Below, piece by piece: positions 18,644 through 27,686 of a DNA stretch of 64,000 bases. The stretch is from a virus, in the IMG/VR virus record IMGVR_UViG_3300027659_000011, positions 1 through 64,000 of that record, one strand, 5' to 3'. Every line of letters begins with the position of its first letter. The stretch's first letter is position 1. The notes below the pieces were generated by a model, which was not told the origin of the DNA, did not search any database, and worked only from the letters and a program-made list of their open reading frames with translations. The position numbers and the translations under genes are program-made.

Positions 18644-19338
18644 TGTTCGGTGCAAATTATACAGCTAACGGAGTCATCAACTATCGTTCAGCCTCAGAAA
18701 TTAACTCAGCTATGGGTCGTGTGTACGCACACATGAGCATAGCCGTGATGGTATCAATGTTTGTTAGCTACTGGGTTGGCACTACTCCAGAATTACTACA
18801 ATTCTTTTTTACGGGCTGGTTAAAGTGGGCAGTAATCTTCGCACCTTTAGCAGCAGTATTTGGGGTCACCTATGTATTAGGCACTAATCCTAGTAAGAGT
18901 ACTGCACAACTTTGTTTACATGGCTTTGCAGCCTTGATGGGACTAAGTCTTTCTACCATATTTGCCGTATTTGCTATGGGATCAATTGTTTCAGCATTTA
19001 TGGGAGCCAGCATCTTATTCGCTGTGCTAAGTGCTTATGGTTACTTTACTAAGCAAAACCTAGATAGCCTAGGTAAGTTCTTGTTTGTAGGATTGATTGC
19101 CATCATTTTAGCTAGCATTGTCAACATTTTTATTGGCTCAACTGTTATGGCTACAGTAATATCAGCGGTAGCTATTGTTATATTTTTAGGCTTAACTGCT
19201 TATGACACGCAAAAGATTCGTGAAGCATTAAGTATCAACATAAGTGATAGTGCTGAAGTATCTGGAGCACTAACTCTATACATGGACTTCATTAACTTAT
19301 TCATAAGCTTATTACAGCTATTCGGCGATAGAAAATGA
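18643..19338 (+). CDS. Bax inhibitor-1 family membrane protein
   Basis: A 231-residue protein with about seven membrane spans and BI-1/YccA features: an N-terminal YRSASEINSAMGRVYAHMSI, and a C-terminal FLGLTAYDTQKIREALSINI carrying the conserved Asp of the family's di-aspartyl pH sensor. Bacterial members are inner membrane proteins, some acting with FtsH or as calcium leak channels. In a phage it could protect the infected membrane or time lysis; that is inference. The start overlaps the terS stop by one base. Confidence 0.82.
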   Translation: MFGANYTANGVINYRSASEINSAMGRVYAHMSIAVMVSMFVSYWVGTTPELLQFFFTGWLKWAVIFAPLAAVFGVTYVLGTNPSKSTAQLCLHGFAALMGLSLSTIFAVFAMGSIVSAFMGASILFAVLSAYGYFTKQNLDSLGKFLFVGLIAIILASIVNIFIGSTVMATVISAVAIVIFLGLTAYDTQKIREALSINISDSAEVSGALTLYMDFINLFISLLQLFGDRK

Positions 19339-19637
19339 AATATTTGCTAGCATTAACACTTCTAGTATCAAGCGTTGTGACGGCACAGTCCATAGTTATA
19401 CAAAAGCCCGTAACTTGTACAGAAACTAAAATGTTATTGCAAGGATTAACAAGTAGTGATTACAAAGAAACTCCTTTATGGTTAGGCATAGAGCCTGGTG
19501 CTGAAGTATCAAAGTACAGCGTGTTTGTTAACCCGCAAACCAAAACCTGGACAATAATCCAGTTTAATGATAAAATAGCTTGCGTACTAGGTACAGGTAC
19601 AGAAAGCACCCAAGTATTTAACGGACCTAAGGTATAA
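19335..19637 (+). CDS. Secreted hypothetical protein
   Basis: A 100-residue protein with a clear signal peptide (MKYLLALTLLVSSVVTAQS, cleavage likely after TAQ). The mature part is about 80 residues with two cysteines that could form a disulfide in the periplasm. No domain recognised. Co-transcribed with the Bax inhibitor-like gene (ATGA overlap). Periplasmic location is inferred from the signal. Confidence 0.6.
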   Translation: MKYLLALTLLVSSVVTAQSIVIQKPVTCTETKMLLQGLTSSDYKETPLWLGIEPGAEVSKYSVFVNPQTKTWTIIQFNDKIACVLGTGTESTQVFNGPKV

Positions 19638-19639
19638 TA

Positions 19640-20263
19640 ATGCTAGAAACAATTTGTGAAGTAATGACAGATGCTTATAAACGTAATTGGATTACCTCCA
19701 GAGATGGTAATGCCTCAATACGTCATCAAGATCGAGATCACTTCTATGTTACTCCTACAGGTGTTCGTAAGCAAACCTTGCAACCAGACCAATTTAAAAA
19801 GATGGGTATTAGATCCACTGGTTATGGTTTGTACGCAACCCCCTTAATGTACACAGATATTAGTCATAACTTAAAGCCTAGTGGTGAATTGCCCATGCAT
19901 TTTGGACTTCAGCAAAAGATCAACACTGAAGTTAGAGTAATTTTACACTTTCATCCAACATATACCATAGCTGCAATGTATGCAGGTATTCAGCTACCTG
20001 AGTTGCTAAAAGAGTTTCCAGAACTCAGTAGATATACTAGCGTAGCTCCTAATGTACCCATGCTGCCTCCGATATCACAAGAACTAGCAGACGCCTGCAT
20101 TGACGCCTTAGGATACAATAAGGATTCAGGTGATGTTGAATATAACATAGTAGGTATGGACCGACACGGAGTAATTGCTGTTGATACTAGTCCCTGGCGT
20201 GCCTATGAGCACATTGAACGCCTAGAACACATCTGCAAGATTGTACTTGCGTCAGGAAAGTAA
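19640..20263 (+). CDS. Class II aldolase/adducin family protein
   Basis: A 207-residue zinc aldolase-like enzyme of the FucA/AraD type. Visible are the phosphate-loop-like SRDGNAS (20-26), TPTGVRK (38-44), the catalytic Glu83 in KPSGELPMHFGL, zinc ligands His103 and His105 in LHFHPTYTIA, and His176 in MDRHGVIAVD. It would cleave or epimerise a sugar phosphate such as fuculose- or ribulose-phosphate. Together with the adjacent phosphoesterase and GT2 it suggests sugar-precursor work, but the substrate is unknown. Confidence 0.82.
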   Translation: MLETICEVMTDAYKRNWITSRDGNASIRHQDRDHFYVTPTGVRKQTLQPDQFKKMGIRSTGYGLYATPLMYTDISHNLKPSGELPMHFGLQQKINTEVRVILHFHPTYTIAAMYAGIQLPELLKEFPELSRYTSVAPNVPMLPPISQELADACIDALGYNKDSGDVEYNIVGMDRHGVIAVDTSPWRAYEHIERLEHICKIVLASGK

Positions 20264-20264
20264 A

Positions 20265-21059
20265 ATGGCTAATACTTATAGGTCAATTTTCATATCGGAC
20301 GTACATTTAGGTACTCGTGATTGTCAGGCCGATAAGTTAAATAACTTCTTAAAGAACAATTCGTGCGATACTCTCTACTTAGTAGGCGATATTATAGACG
20401 CATGGAGAATACAGCAGAATAAGTGGCGTTGGAAGCAGTCGCACACTAATGTAGTGCGTAGAGTTCTAGGCCATGCTAAACGCGGTACCCGAGTAGTATA
20501 CGTAGCAGGTAATCATGACGAATTCCTAAGACCAATGATTCCTTATGGATTTAGTTTTGGGTTAGTGGAAATACACAATCAAATAGAGCATATAGGTGCT
20601 GATGGAAAACACTACCTAGTAGTACACGGTGATCTATTTGATGGTATTACCAGATTAGCACCTTGGATAGCTTTTCTAGGAGATCGTGCATATGATTTCA
20701 TCCTTAGTATCAATAGTAAGTACAATTGGATACGTCATCGTATGGGTTTTGGTTACTTTAGCCTTAGCCAGTTCCTTAAGCATAGAGTTAAAAAAGCTGT
20801 AGACTTTATGTTTAAGTTTGAACATAACTTAGCAGGTTATTGTAAAAAACGTGGCTTTGATGGAGTAATATGTGGACATATACATCATGCTGAGATAAAA
20901 GATATTGATGGTGTTAGGTACATGAATGATGGTGACTGGGTTGAGTCGTGCACTGCCTTAGTAGAGCATCATTCAGGTCACTGGGAAATAGTTACATGGA
21001 CAAGGAGCAGCGATGAACCTAAGAGAGAAGATAACGATTGTAATACCCTCGAAGAATGA
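20265..21059 (+). CDS. LpxH-like metallophosphoesterase (UDP-diacylglucosamine pyrophosphatase family)
   Basis: A 264-residue calcineurin-fold enzyme: D12-x-H14 (ISDVHLGT), GD42 (LVGDIIDAW), GNHDE at 82-86, VHGDLFD with His121, and GHIHHAE at 204-210. This combination and the lengthy helical insert (residues 130-190) are typical of UDP-2,3-diacylglucosamine hydrolases (LpxH/LpxG-like), which release lipid X in lipid A synthesis. A phage copy could alter or divert host lipopolysaccharide; this is inference. I start at MANTYRSIF, since the upstream in-frame codons overlap the aldolase gene. Confidence 0.78.
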   Translation: MANTYRSIFISDVHLGTRDCQADKLNNFLKNNSCDTLYLVGDIIDAWRIQQNKWRWKQSHTNVVRRVLGHAKRGTRVVYVAGNHDEFLRPMIPYGFSFGLVEIHNQIEHIGADGKHYLVVHGDLFDGITRLAPWIAFLGDRAYDFILSINSKYNWIRHRMGFGYFSLSQFLKHRVKKAVDFMFKFEHNLAGYCKKRGFDGVICGHIHHAEIKDIDGVRYMNDGDWVESCTALVEHHSGHWEIVTWTRSSDEPKREDNDCNTLEE

Positions 21060-21723
21060 GGAAAAGTATATAGCCCACTTATTAGATGATCTAATAATTC
21101 AAGGAGTAGGCTTTACCAAGATCATCGTTGCTGATTGCTCAACTGACCGGACTCGTGAAGTAGTAGACCGCTATCGACCACAGCTTGATATTCAAGTAAT
21201 AGATGGTGGACCCGTTAGTTATGCTAAAAATAAAGCTGCTAAACTGGTTACTACCCCTTATATTTTATTTATAGATGCTGATGTTAGATTCTTTAAAACA
21301 ACAGTTATCCAAGATGCAGTATCAGCTGCTGAGTCAGATAATTTAGATCTTGTTGGATTAAATGCTCGTTGTTATGATGAGGATATACGAGCTAAAATTG
21401 GTTTTGCCATCTTTAACGTTATAAATAATATTTTAAAGCATACTTCACCTTTTGCAGTTGGTGCGTTTATGCTGACACGCAGAGATCGTTTTGAACAGCT
21501 AGGTGGTTTCCCTGAACAGTTTACTACATCAGAAGACTACTTCTTATCTCGAATGTACAGCCCTAAAAAGTTTAAACTACTAAACCACTATTTTGGACAA
21601 GATTCACGTAGGTTTAAAAAGATGGGATATCTTGGTATGGCAACTTATTTAATTAAAAATTTCTGGAATAGAAATAATCGTGCATATTGGGATCGACTAG
21701 ATAGCAGTAAGTACTGGAGTTAA
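21013..21723 (+). CDS. GT2 family glycosyltransferase
   Basis: A 236-residue GT-A fold enzyme: TIVIPSKNEEKYIAHLL at the start, IIVADCSTDRT, then the DxD metal site YILFIDADVRF near residue 90, and a later EDYFLSRM block near 175 that carries the catalytic acid. A hydrophobic segment (IGFAIFNVINNIL) may touch the membrane. It overlaps the LpxH-like gene by 47 bases. Likely transfers a sugar to a lipid or surface glycan. Donor and acceptor unknown. Confidence 0.8.
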   Translation: MNLREKITIVIPSKNEEKYIAHLLDDLIIQGVGFTKIIVADCSTDRTREVVDRYRPQLDIQVIDGGPVSYAKNKAAKLVTTPYILFIDADVRFFKTTVIQDAVSAAESDNLDLVGLNARCYDEDIRAKIGFAIFNVINNILKHTSPFAVGAFMLTRRDRFEQLGGFPEQFTTSEDYFLSRMYSPKKFKLLNHYFGQDSRRFKKMGYLGMATYLIKNFWNRNNRAYWDRLDSSKYWS

Positions 21724-21724
21724 A

Positions 21725-22111
21725 ATGAGCTACTCAGACAAAGTCATAGATCACTATGAAAATCCTAGGAATGTTGGTAAGTTTGATAAGTCAGACCCCA
21801 GCATAGGTACTGGAATGGTAGGTGCACCTGCTTGCGGCGACGTAATGAAACTACAAATAAAGGTTGACCATGATACAGGTATTATTACAGATGCGCGCTT
21901 TAAAACGTATGGCTGCGGATCGGCTATTGCGAGTTCGAGCCTTGTTACAGAATGGGTCAAAGGAAAAACTCTTGACGAAGCTGCTTCAATCAAAAACTCC
22001 CAAATCGCAGAAGAACTAGCCCTGCCTCCAGTTAAGATACATTGTTCAATTCTAGCAGAAGATGCTATCAAGGCAGCCGTAAATGATTACCGTAACCGAC
22101 ACAGCAAGTAA
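21725..22111 (+). CDS. iscU: IscU-type Fe-S cluster scaffold protein
   Basis: A full-length 128-residue scaffold with every signature: HYENPRNVG near residue 10, the three cluster cysteines Cys37 (PACGD, with Asp39), Cys64 (YGCGSA) and Cys107, and the HscA-binding LPPVK at 100-104. It starts the only recognisable Fe-S assembly operon in the window, directly followed by two A-type carrier genes. No cysteine desulfurase (IscS) is nearby, so sulfur would have to come from the host. The complete motif set argues for a functional protein. Confidence 0.93.
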   Translation: MSYSDKVIDHYENPRNVGKFDKSDPSIGTGMVGAPACGDVMKLQIKVDHDTGIITDARFKTYGCGSAIASSSLVTEWVKGKTLDEAASIKNSQIAEELALPPVKIHCSILAEDAIKAAVNDYRNRHSK

Positions 22112-22409
22112 GCGAATCAAACAAAATTTATCTAAACGTGGTAAGGGTGTAGGAATACGCATAGGTGTTAGAACTACAGGTTGTAGTGGCTTAGCGTACG
22201 TATTAGAATATGTAGACACTTTTGAATATGAAGTAGGTGTTATAAATTATGCCCAACCTACTTTTGCAATATTAGTAAGCGCTAAGGATGAGCCTTACTT
22301 AAAAGGTTTGACAATGGACTGGGTTCGTAACGGACTAAATGAAGGATTTGAATTTAAAAATCCAAATGAACGTGATCGCTGTGGTTGCGGAGAAAGTTTC
22401 AGAGTATGA
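22083..22409 (+). CDS. iscA: A-type Fe-S carrier (IscA-like)
   Basis: A 108-residue HesB-fold protein with the three ligand cysteines Cys34 (TTGCSGLAY), Cys100 and Cys102 (CGCGESF at the C-terminus). It matches IscA more than ErpA by its TTGCSGLAY block. A-type carriers receive clusters from IscU and hand them to target proteins. The gene overlaps the 3' end of iscU by 29 bases, implying tight coupling. Confidence 0.9.
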   Translation: MITVTDTASKRIKQNLSKRGKGVGIRIGVRTTGCSGLAYVLEYVDTFEYEVGVINYAQPTFAILVSAKDEPYLKGLTMDWVRNGLNEGFEFKNPNERDRCGCGESFRV

Positions 22410-22729
22410 TAACGATAACAGAATCAGCAAAAATAAAGATATTAGACCTTCTAGCTGAAGAAGGTAACCCCAACTTAAATCTAAGAACATTTGTTCAAGG
22501 TGGTGGATGCTCTGGAATGAGCTATGGATTTACATTTGACGAAATAATGAATGAAGATGATTTTGAATTACCTTTAGATAACTATAAATTACTAGTAGAT
22601 GCTATTAGTATGCAGTACTTAGAAGGTGCAAGTATAGATTATAAAGAGGATTTACAAGGTTCAGAATTTAAAATAACTAATCCAAACGCACAGTCAACTT
22701 GTGGATGTGGAAGTAGTTTCGCAGTATAA
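22406..22729 (+). CDS. erpA: A-type Fe-S carrier (ErpA-like)
   Basis: A 107-residue second carrier with Cys35 in [11 protein letters not shown] and Cys99/Cys101 in CGCGSSFAV. These are ErpA-like features, as is the acidic loop [12 protein letters not shown] start at the ATG overlapping the iscA stop ([10 protein letters not shown]), not at a frame seven codons earlier. Carriers of this type are the Fe-S genes most often reported in environmental phages; a scaffold plus two carriers together is less usual. Confidence 0.88.
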   Translation: MITITESAKIKILDLLAEEGNPNLNLRTFVQGGGCSGMSYGFTFDEIMNEDDFELPLDNYKLLVDAISMQYLEGASIDYKEDLQGSEFKITNPNAQSTCGCGSSFAV

Positions 22730-22736
22730 GGTAACA

Positions 22737-24062
22737 ATGCTTAAAATTTCTAGATCTGATATTGACTCAGAATCAATAACAGAATTCCCAGCTGATCGTA
22801 GGTTTATCAAGTTACCTATTATCAACTATCTTAAACTGCTTCCAGCTTATGATCCAGAAACAGGCGTGACTACTACAGCCTGGGATCAAGTGAATAGAGC
22901 GCAAATAGCTCTTATAAATGCAGTTAACAATCCTAAATATCGCTTTGTGTGTGCAGCTCTTGCTCGCAGACTAGGCAAAACTTATATCGCTAATGTTATC
23001 GGACAACTGGTAATGTTGGTTCCTGGTTGTAATATATTAATTATATCGCCAAACTATACCCTATCGTCAATTTCATTTGAACTACAGCGCAGATTGATTC
23101 GTAGCTTCGACCTAGAAGTTGAACGAGACAACGTAAAAGACAAAATCTTAGAGTTAACTAACGGATCAACTATTCGTTTAGGTAGTTTAAGTACTGTAGA
23201 CTCTTGCGTAGGTCGCAGCTACGATCTTATCATATTTGATGAAGCCGCACTAGGAGATGGTGAAGCAGCATTTAATGTAGCCCTTCGACCTACCTTAGAC
23301 CGCCCAGGATCAAAAGCAATCTTTATTTCAACACCTCGTGGTAAGAACAACTGGTTCTCAAGATTCTTTGACCGCGGGTTTCAGGACAAGTATCCTGAAT
23401 GGGCCTCAATTACAGCAGACTACACTGAAAATCAGCGTATGAGTGAGTCAGACGTTCAAGAAGCTCGTACAGTTATGTCAAAAGCTGAATTTGAACAAGA
23501 ATACATGGCTTCCTTTTCAACTTACGAAGGTCAGATATTTAAGTTTGATGAAGATCGATTTATTGAAGAGTATGAAGCAGATGACGGTGATGAAATCATT
23601 GCAGGACTTGACCCAGGTTACAAAGATCCCACTGCGTTTGTAGTAATAGTGTACAAAGCCAAAACAGACAGTTACCACATAGTAGATGAATACCAAGAAG
23701 CACAAGCTACCACTGAAGGCCATGTGGAGAAGATGCAAGAGTTAATAGATAAGTGGAATATAGAAACTATCTTTATTGACTCAGCTGCTGCTCAATTTGC
23801 TGCTGATCTTGCTTACACTTACGACATTGCTACTATTAAAGCTAAAAAGTCAGTTCTTGATGGATTAGCAATGGTTGCCTCACTTGTAGAGCAAGGCAGA
23901 GTAAAAGTATCTCCTCAGTGTGAAAATGTTCGTATAATGTTTAATGAATATCGCTGGGATCATAAAACTAATCTGCTTAAAGAGCGACCAGAACATGGTA
24001 TGGCTTCTCACTGTGCTGACGCTACACGTTATGCAATTTATACTTTCACCACTGGCGGCTGA
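22737..24062 (+). CDS. terL: Terminase large subunit
   Basis: A 441-residue packaging motor. The ATPase half has the Walker A-like ARRLGKT (76-82), Walker B LIIFDEA (164-170) and coupling motif FISTPRG (196-202). The RNase H-like nuclease half has acidic residues at GLDPG (Asp292) and FIDSA (Asp348), and a late HCADATRYAIY. I start at MLKISRSD, seven bases after the previous stop and preceded by AAGG. It translocates DNA into the prohead and cuts concatemers with the small subunit. Confidence 0.95.
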   Translation: MLKISRSDIDSESITEFPADRRFIKLPIINYLKLLPAYDPETGVTTTAWDQVNRAQIALINAVNNPKYRFVCAALARRLGKTYIANVIGQLVMLVPGCNILIISPNYTLSSISFELQRRLIRSFDLEVERDNVKDKILELTNGSTIRLGSLSTVDSCVGRSYDLIIFDEAALGDGEAAFNVALRPTLDRPGSKAIFISTPRGKNNWFSRFFDRGFQDKYPEWASITADYTENQRMSESDVQEARTVMSKAEFEQEYMASFSTYEGQIFKFDEDRFIEEYEADDGDEIIAGLDPGYKDPTAFVVIVYKAKTDSYHIVDEYQEAQATTEGHVEKMQELIDKWNIETIFIDSAAAQFAADLAYTYDIATIKAKKSVLDGLAMVASLVEQGRVKVSPQCENVRIMFNEYRWDHKTNLLKERPEHGMASHCADATRYAIYTFTTGG

Positions 24063-24097
24063 TCACCGCTAGTTTTTAAACCTAACCAACTATAAAA

Positions 24098-25774
24098 ATG
24101 AAATTTCGTTTCCATATTCTAGGACTTCCACACACAGTTACAAATAAAGACTATGTGGCCTGTGCCTATACACAAAAGGTTTTAAAGTTTGCAAAAATGA
24201 TGCGTGCTCGCGGGCATCACATCACCCATTACGGACACGAAGATTCGCAGTTAGACTGTGACGAGCACGTAACTGTAATCACTAACGAAGACTTAGATAA
24301 ATCGTATGGTACTCATGACTGGCGTAAAAACTTCTTTAAGTTTGACATGAATGATCATGCTTATCAGACGTTTTTTAAAAATGCCATTCAAGAAATTGCC
24401 GTGCGTAAAAAACCATTAGATTTCTTACTGCCTTTCTGGGGATCAGGAGTTCGCCCTATATGTGACGCACACTCAGACATGATTGTAGTAGAGCCAGGAA
24501 TTGGCTATGCTAGTGGACATTGGGCACGTTGGAAGATTTTTGAATCTTATGCTATCTATCACGCATACTATGGACTTAATTCAGTAGCAACTTGTAAACA
24601 AGACTGGTATGATTGTGTAATTCCAAACTACTTTGATCCTGATGACTTTGAGTTCAGAGAAAAGAAGTCAGACTACTTCCTATTCTTAGGTCGTGTATAC
24701 GAGGGTAAAGGTGTTCATATTGCTGTACAAGCCACACAAGCAATCGGAGCTAAATTAATTATAGCTGGACAAAATCCAGAAAACCTAACCTTTCCAGAAC
24801 ACGTAGAATTTGTTGGGTATGCTGATCAAGCTAAACGTCGTGAATTGATGGCAGGTGCAAAAGGTGCTTTTGTTCCTTCAATGTATATTGAGCCTTTTGG
24901 TGGTGTACAGATGGAGCTGTTATTTTCAGGTACTCCTACAATTACAACTGACTGGGGTTCGTTTGCTGAGAATAATCTTCACGGTAAAACAGGCTATCGC
25001 TGCCGTACCTTTGATCACTTTGTGTGGGCTGCTCAAAATATTGATCGTATTGATCCTAAAGCCTGTAGACAATGGGCTGAAAACTTCTCGCTGGAAAAGG
25101 TAGCTCCTATGTATGAGGAGTTTTTTGAAGAGATCATGAACGTTTACACTAACAAAGGTTGGTATGAGCGTAAATATGATCGTCAAGATTTAGCTTGGTT
25201 AAAGCGTGACGTTCCACAATATCCCGAGCGTTTAAACTTTAATCATATGCACGCAGAAGAAAAGCCTTTTGCAGATCGTTTAGCTACTTGGATTAAAAAA
25301 GAGTTAAACCCTGCAACACTACTTGATATTGGTTGTGGGCCAGGACATTTTGTTAACTCATTTCGTTCAGAAGGCATAGATGCACGCGGATTAGATATTG
25401 ATGATCGTGTACATGGTAAACCTTATCTTGAGTATAAGAGTTTATTTGATATTGAAGAAGAGTCAGCAAATGTAGTAGTATGTATGGAAGTAGCTGAACA
25501 TATTGAACAAGAACGTGAAGAAGAAGTAGTAGCTAAAGTAGTGCAAACAGTTAAAGATACTTTAATCTGGACTGCAGCAGCCGTTGGTCAAGGTGGTATA
25601 GGTCATATAAATTGTAAAGATAAACAAGACTGGGCGGACCTACTGACTGCAGCAGGTTTACGTCGTAATCAAGAGCGTGAAGGTCAATTAATATTAGATA
25701 TGCGTAACGGTTATCATATGGGATGGTTTACTCAGAATCTATTATACTTTGAAAGAGTCAAAGATGAGGTATGA
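24098..25774 (+). CDS. Fused GT4 glycosyltransferase and SAM-dependent methyltransferase
   Basis: A 558-residue two-domain protein. Residues about 1-350 are a GT-B enzyme: FLFLGRVYEGKGVHIAVQAT, then MYIEPFGGVQMELLFSGTPT with the EX7E-like pair. Residues about 375-555 are a class I methyltransferase with the SAM-binding LLDIGCGPGHF near 408 and VVCMEVAEHIEQ near 465. One polypeptide could thus add a sugar and methylate it. It opens a three-gene module inserted between terL and the head genes. Target (virion protein, DNA or host glycan) unknown. Confidence 0.85.
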   Translation: MKFRFHILGLPHTVTNKDYVACAYTQKVLKFAKMMRARGHHITHYGHEDSQLDCDEHVTVITNEDLDKSYGTHDWRKNFFKFDMNDHAYQTFFKNAIQEIAVRKKPLDFLLPFWGSGVRPICDAHSDMIVVEPGIGYASGHWARWKIFESYAIYHAYYGLNSVATCKQDWYDCVIPNYFDPDDFEFREKKSDYFLFLGRVYEGKGVHIAVQATQAIGAKLIIAGQNPENLTFPEHVEFVGYADQAKRRELMAGAKGAFVPSMYIEPFGGVQMELLFSGTPTITTDWGSFAENNLHGKTGYRCRTFDHFVWAAQNIDRIDPKACRQWAENFSLEKVAPMYEEFFEEIMNVYTNKGWYERKYDRQDLAWLKRDVPQYPERLNFNHMHAEEKPFADRLATWIKKELNPATLLDIGCGPGHFVNSFRSEGIDARGLDIDDRVHGKPYLEYKSLFDIEEESANVVVCMEVAEHIEQEREEEVVAKVVQTVKDTLIWTAAAVGQGGIGHINCKDKQDWADLLTAAGLRRNQEREGQLILDMRNGYHMGWFTQNLLYFERVKDEV

Positions 25775-26369
25775 TTACGTTGACATAGGAACCTGTGACT
25801 TTGATACAGCACACGATATTGCCCAGCCTGGGGAAAGAGTGTTGTTAGTAGAGCCAGTTCAATACTACCTAGATAGAATTTCAAATCGTGAACTTCAAAC
25901 TAAGGCCAATGTAGCTATTTCAGCTGCATCAGGCCGTGTGCCTATATACTACTTACCTGACGTTAGTATACACTTATTTGATTTACCTAGCTGGACTCGT
26001 GGATGTAACTCTATAGGTAATAGGCATCCTACTGTGGATCATTTATTACAGCAAAGAAACTTACCTCTTAATTTAGTTAATAAAGCTGAAGTTGAAGTAA
26101 TAACTTTCAGAGAGTTATGTACTCGATATCAAATAACTGAAATCAATAAACTTAAAATTGATACTGAAGGTCACGAAACTTTCATACTACCCACTGTACT
26201 AGAAATGGTCAAGGAGGGTATGTACATTGAAGAAATTAAATTTGAAAATCAAGAAGTTTTGGGAAATAAACCGTTTCTAGATATCCTTGCACAAGAGTTT
26301 GTAAAGCTAGGTTTTTATGAAATTACCGAAGTCACAGACATGGATACAACTTTACGAATAACTAGATGA
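25764..26369 (+). CDS. FkbM-family methyltransferase
   Basis: A 201-residue SAM-dependent methyltransferase of the FkbM type: a short N-terminal DIGTCDFDTAHDIAQ in place of the usual glycine-rich loop, VEPVQYYLDRI (motif II acidic end), and the family signature LKIDTEGHE near residue 135. FkbM enzymes O-methylate sugars in glycans and antibiotics. The start is an ATG within the preceding gene's end, giving an 11-base overlap. Works presumably with the fused transferase upstream. Confidence 0.75.
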   Translation: MRYDYVDIGTCDFDTAHDIAQPGERVLLVEPVQYYLDRISNRELQTKANVAISAASGRVPIYYLPDVSIHLFDLPSWTRGCNSIGNRHPTVDHLLQQRNLPLNLVNKAEVEVITFRELCTRYQITEINKLKIDTEGHETFILPTVLEMVKEGMYIEEIKFENQEVLGNKPFLDILAQEFVKLGFYEITEVTDMDTTLRITR

Positions 26370-27178
26370 AAAAAATATTAGTAACAGGAAACTCAGGATA
26401 TATAGGTTCCCACTTATCTAGGATGTTAAATGAATCTGGATATGAAGTTTATGGCTTAGATCTTAACTTACCTGAATATAGTTTATATAATCATTATCAA
26501 CTAGACATTGATCTTAGACTAACTGGGTATTTTACTAAGTTTGACTGTATAGTACATTTAGCAGCACTAGTACAAGTAGGTGAGTCTAAACGCTCTCCTT
26601 ATGAATACTACACTACTAATACTATGGGTACAGTTAGAGTATTAGGTATACCTCACGATAATTTTATATTTGCTAGTACTGGTTGTGCTCCTGCTTGTGA
26701 GAGCCCTTATGCAATTAGTAAATTAGCAGCCGAACAGTGCATAGAGCAATTAGCCCCTAAAGATTACACTATATTTAGATTCTATAATGTTATAGGCACT
26801 TCTGGTTTTGCATCTACAAACCCAGACGGATTAATGTCACAATTAGTTAAAGCTAAACAGACTGGTAAATTTACTATTTATGGCACTGATTACAATACTA
26901 AAGACGGTACCGCTGTACGTGACTATGTACATGTCGACGAGATATGCAAGGCAATAGCACTAGCCATTGAGACACCGGCTAATGCCATAGAGAATTTAGG
27001 GCACGGACATGGATATACAGTTAAGGAAATAGTTGATCAATTTCAATTTACTAATAGCTGTAATTTTGAAGTACTATCAGGTCCACGTAGACAAGGTGAT
27101 TTAGAGAGCTCAGTATTAGATAAGCCTTCACAATACATGAAGAAACTCTACGATATAAATGAACTTTTAGCTATCTAG
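26366..27178 (+). CDS. NAD-dependent sugar epimerase/dehydratase (extended SDR)
   Basis: A 270-residue GalE-like enzyme: Rossmann loop VTGNSGYIGSH (residues 6-16), LAALVQVGESKRSP, the catalytic YAISK and the following FRFYNVIG and DYVHVDEI blocks. The Ser-Thr of the active site is in FASTGCAP. It is shorter than cellular GalE (about 330) because its C-terminal substrate domain is reduced. It would produce an activated sugar for the neighbouring glycosyltransferase. Confidence 0.85.
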   Translation: MKKILVTGNSGYIGSHLSRMLNESGYEVYGLDLNLPEYSLYNHYQLDIDLRLTGYFTKFDCIVHLAALVQVGESKRSPYEYYTTNTMGTVRVLGIPHDNFIFASTGCAPACESPYAISKLAAEQCIEQLAPKDYTIFRFYNVIGTSGFASTNPDGLMSQLVKAKQTGKFTIYGTDYNTKDGTAVRDYVHVDEICKAIALAIETPANAIENLGHGHGYTVKEIVDQFQFTNSCNFEVLSGPRRQGDLESSVLDKPSQYMKKLYDINELLAI

Positions 27179-27195
27179 GAATAAAAATTTATATA

Positions 27196-27224
27196 TTGAC
27201 TTATACTTCCTATCATGCTATAAT
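27196..27224 (+). promoter_or_regulatory. Promoter of the head operon
   Basis: TTGACT, a 17-base spacer ending TGc, then TATAAT. Starts transcription before the HNH and portal genes. Confidence 0.82.
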
Positions 27225-27254
27225 AGGAGCAATTAAAAGGTACATAATAAATTT

Positions 27255-27686
27255 ATGGCAAAAAATACTGGTAACAAACGTATCCCGGTTAAACACGTTA
27301 GAGATAAAGCTAAAGCAGCTTATCAAAAGCAGGACCACTGCTATGTGTGTGGTACTGATCAAGATTTAGAACTGCATCACTTTCACTCTATTACAATCTT
27401 GCTCGAAAATTGGGCTAGAGTAAAGCAGTATGATATTTCTACTGACGATGGAATATTGGCAGTAAGAGACGAGTTTATAGCAGAGCATCGAATTGAGCTT
27501 TATGAGCTAGTAAGAACTTTGTGTAATAGGCATCATGTTAACTTACATAAGATATTTGGTAAAGCCCCCCTACCTAACTCTGTTGAACGTCAAGTTCGAT
27601 GGGTTGATATACAAAGGGATAAACATCAAGGTAAAGAAGTCACTACTAAAATTACTACAGGTTCGTTTTTTGGCGCCTTTACATAA
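27255..27686 (+). CDS. HNH endonuclease of the packaging cluster
   Basis: A 143-residue HNH protein: zinc cysteines in CYVCG (29-33), the HNH core LELHHFHSI (39-46), and a second metal half LCNRHHVNLHKIF (89-101). HNH proteins encoded next to terminase and portal are required for specific cleavage in several HK97-like phages, which fits this position. N-terminus is strongly basic. Confidence 0.78.
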   Translation: MAKNTGNKRIPVKHVRDKAKAAYQKQDHCYVCGTDQDLELHHFHSITILLENWARVKQYDISTDDGILAVRDEFIAEHRIELYELVRTLCNRHHVNLHKIFGKAPLPNSVERQVRWVDIQRDKHQGKEVTTKITTGSFFGAFT

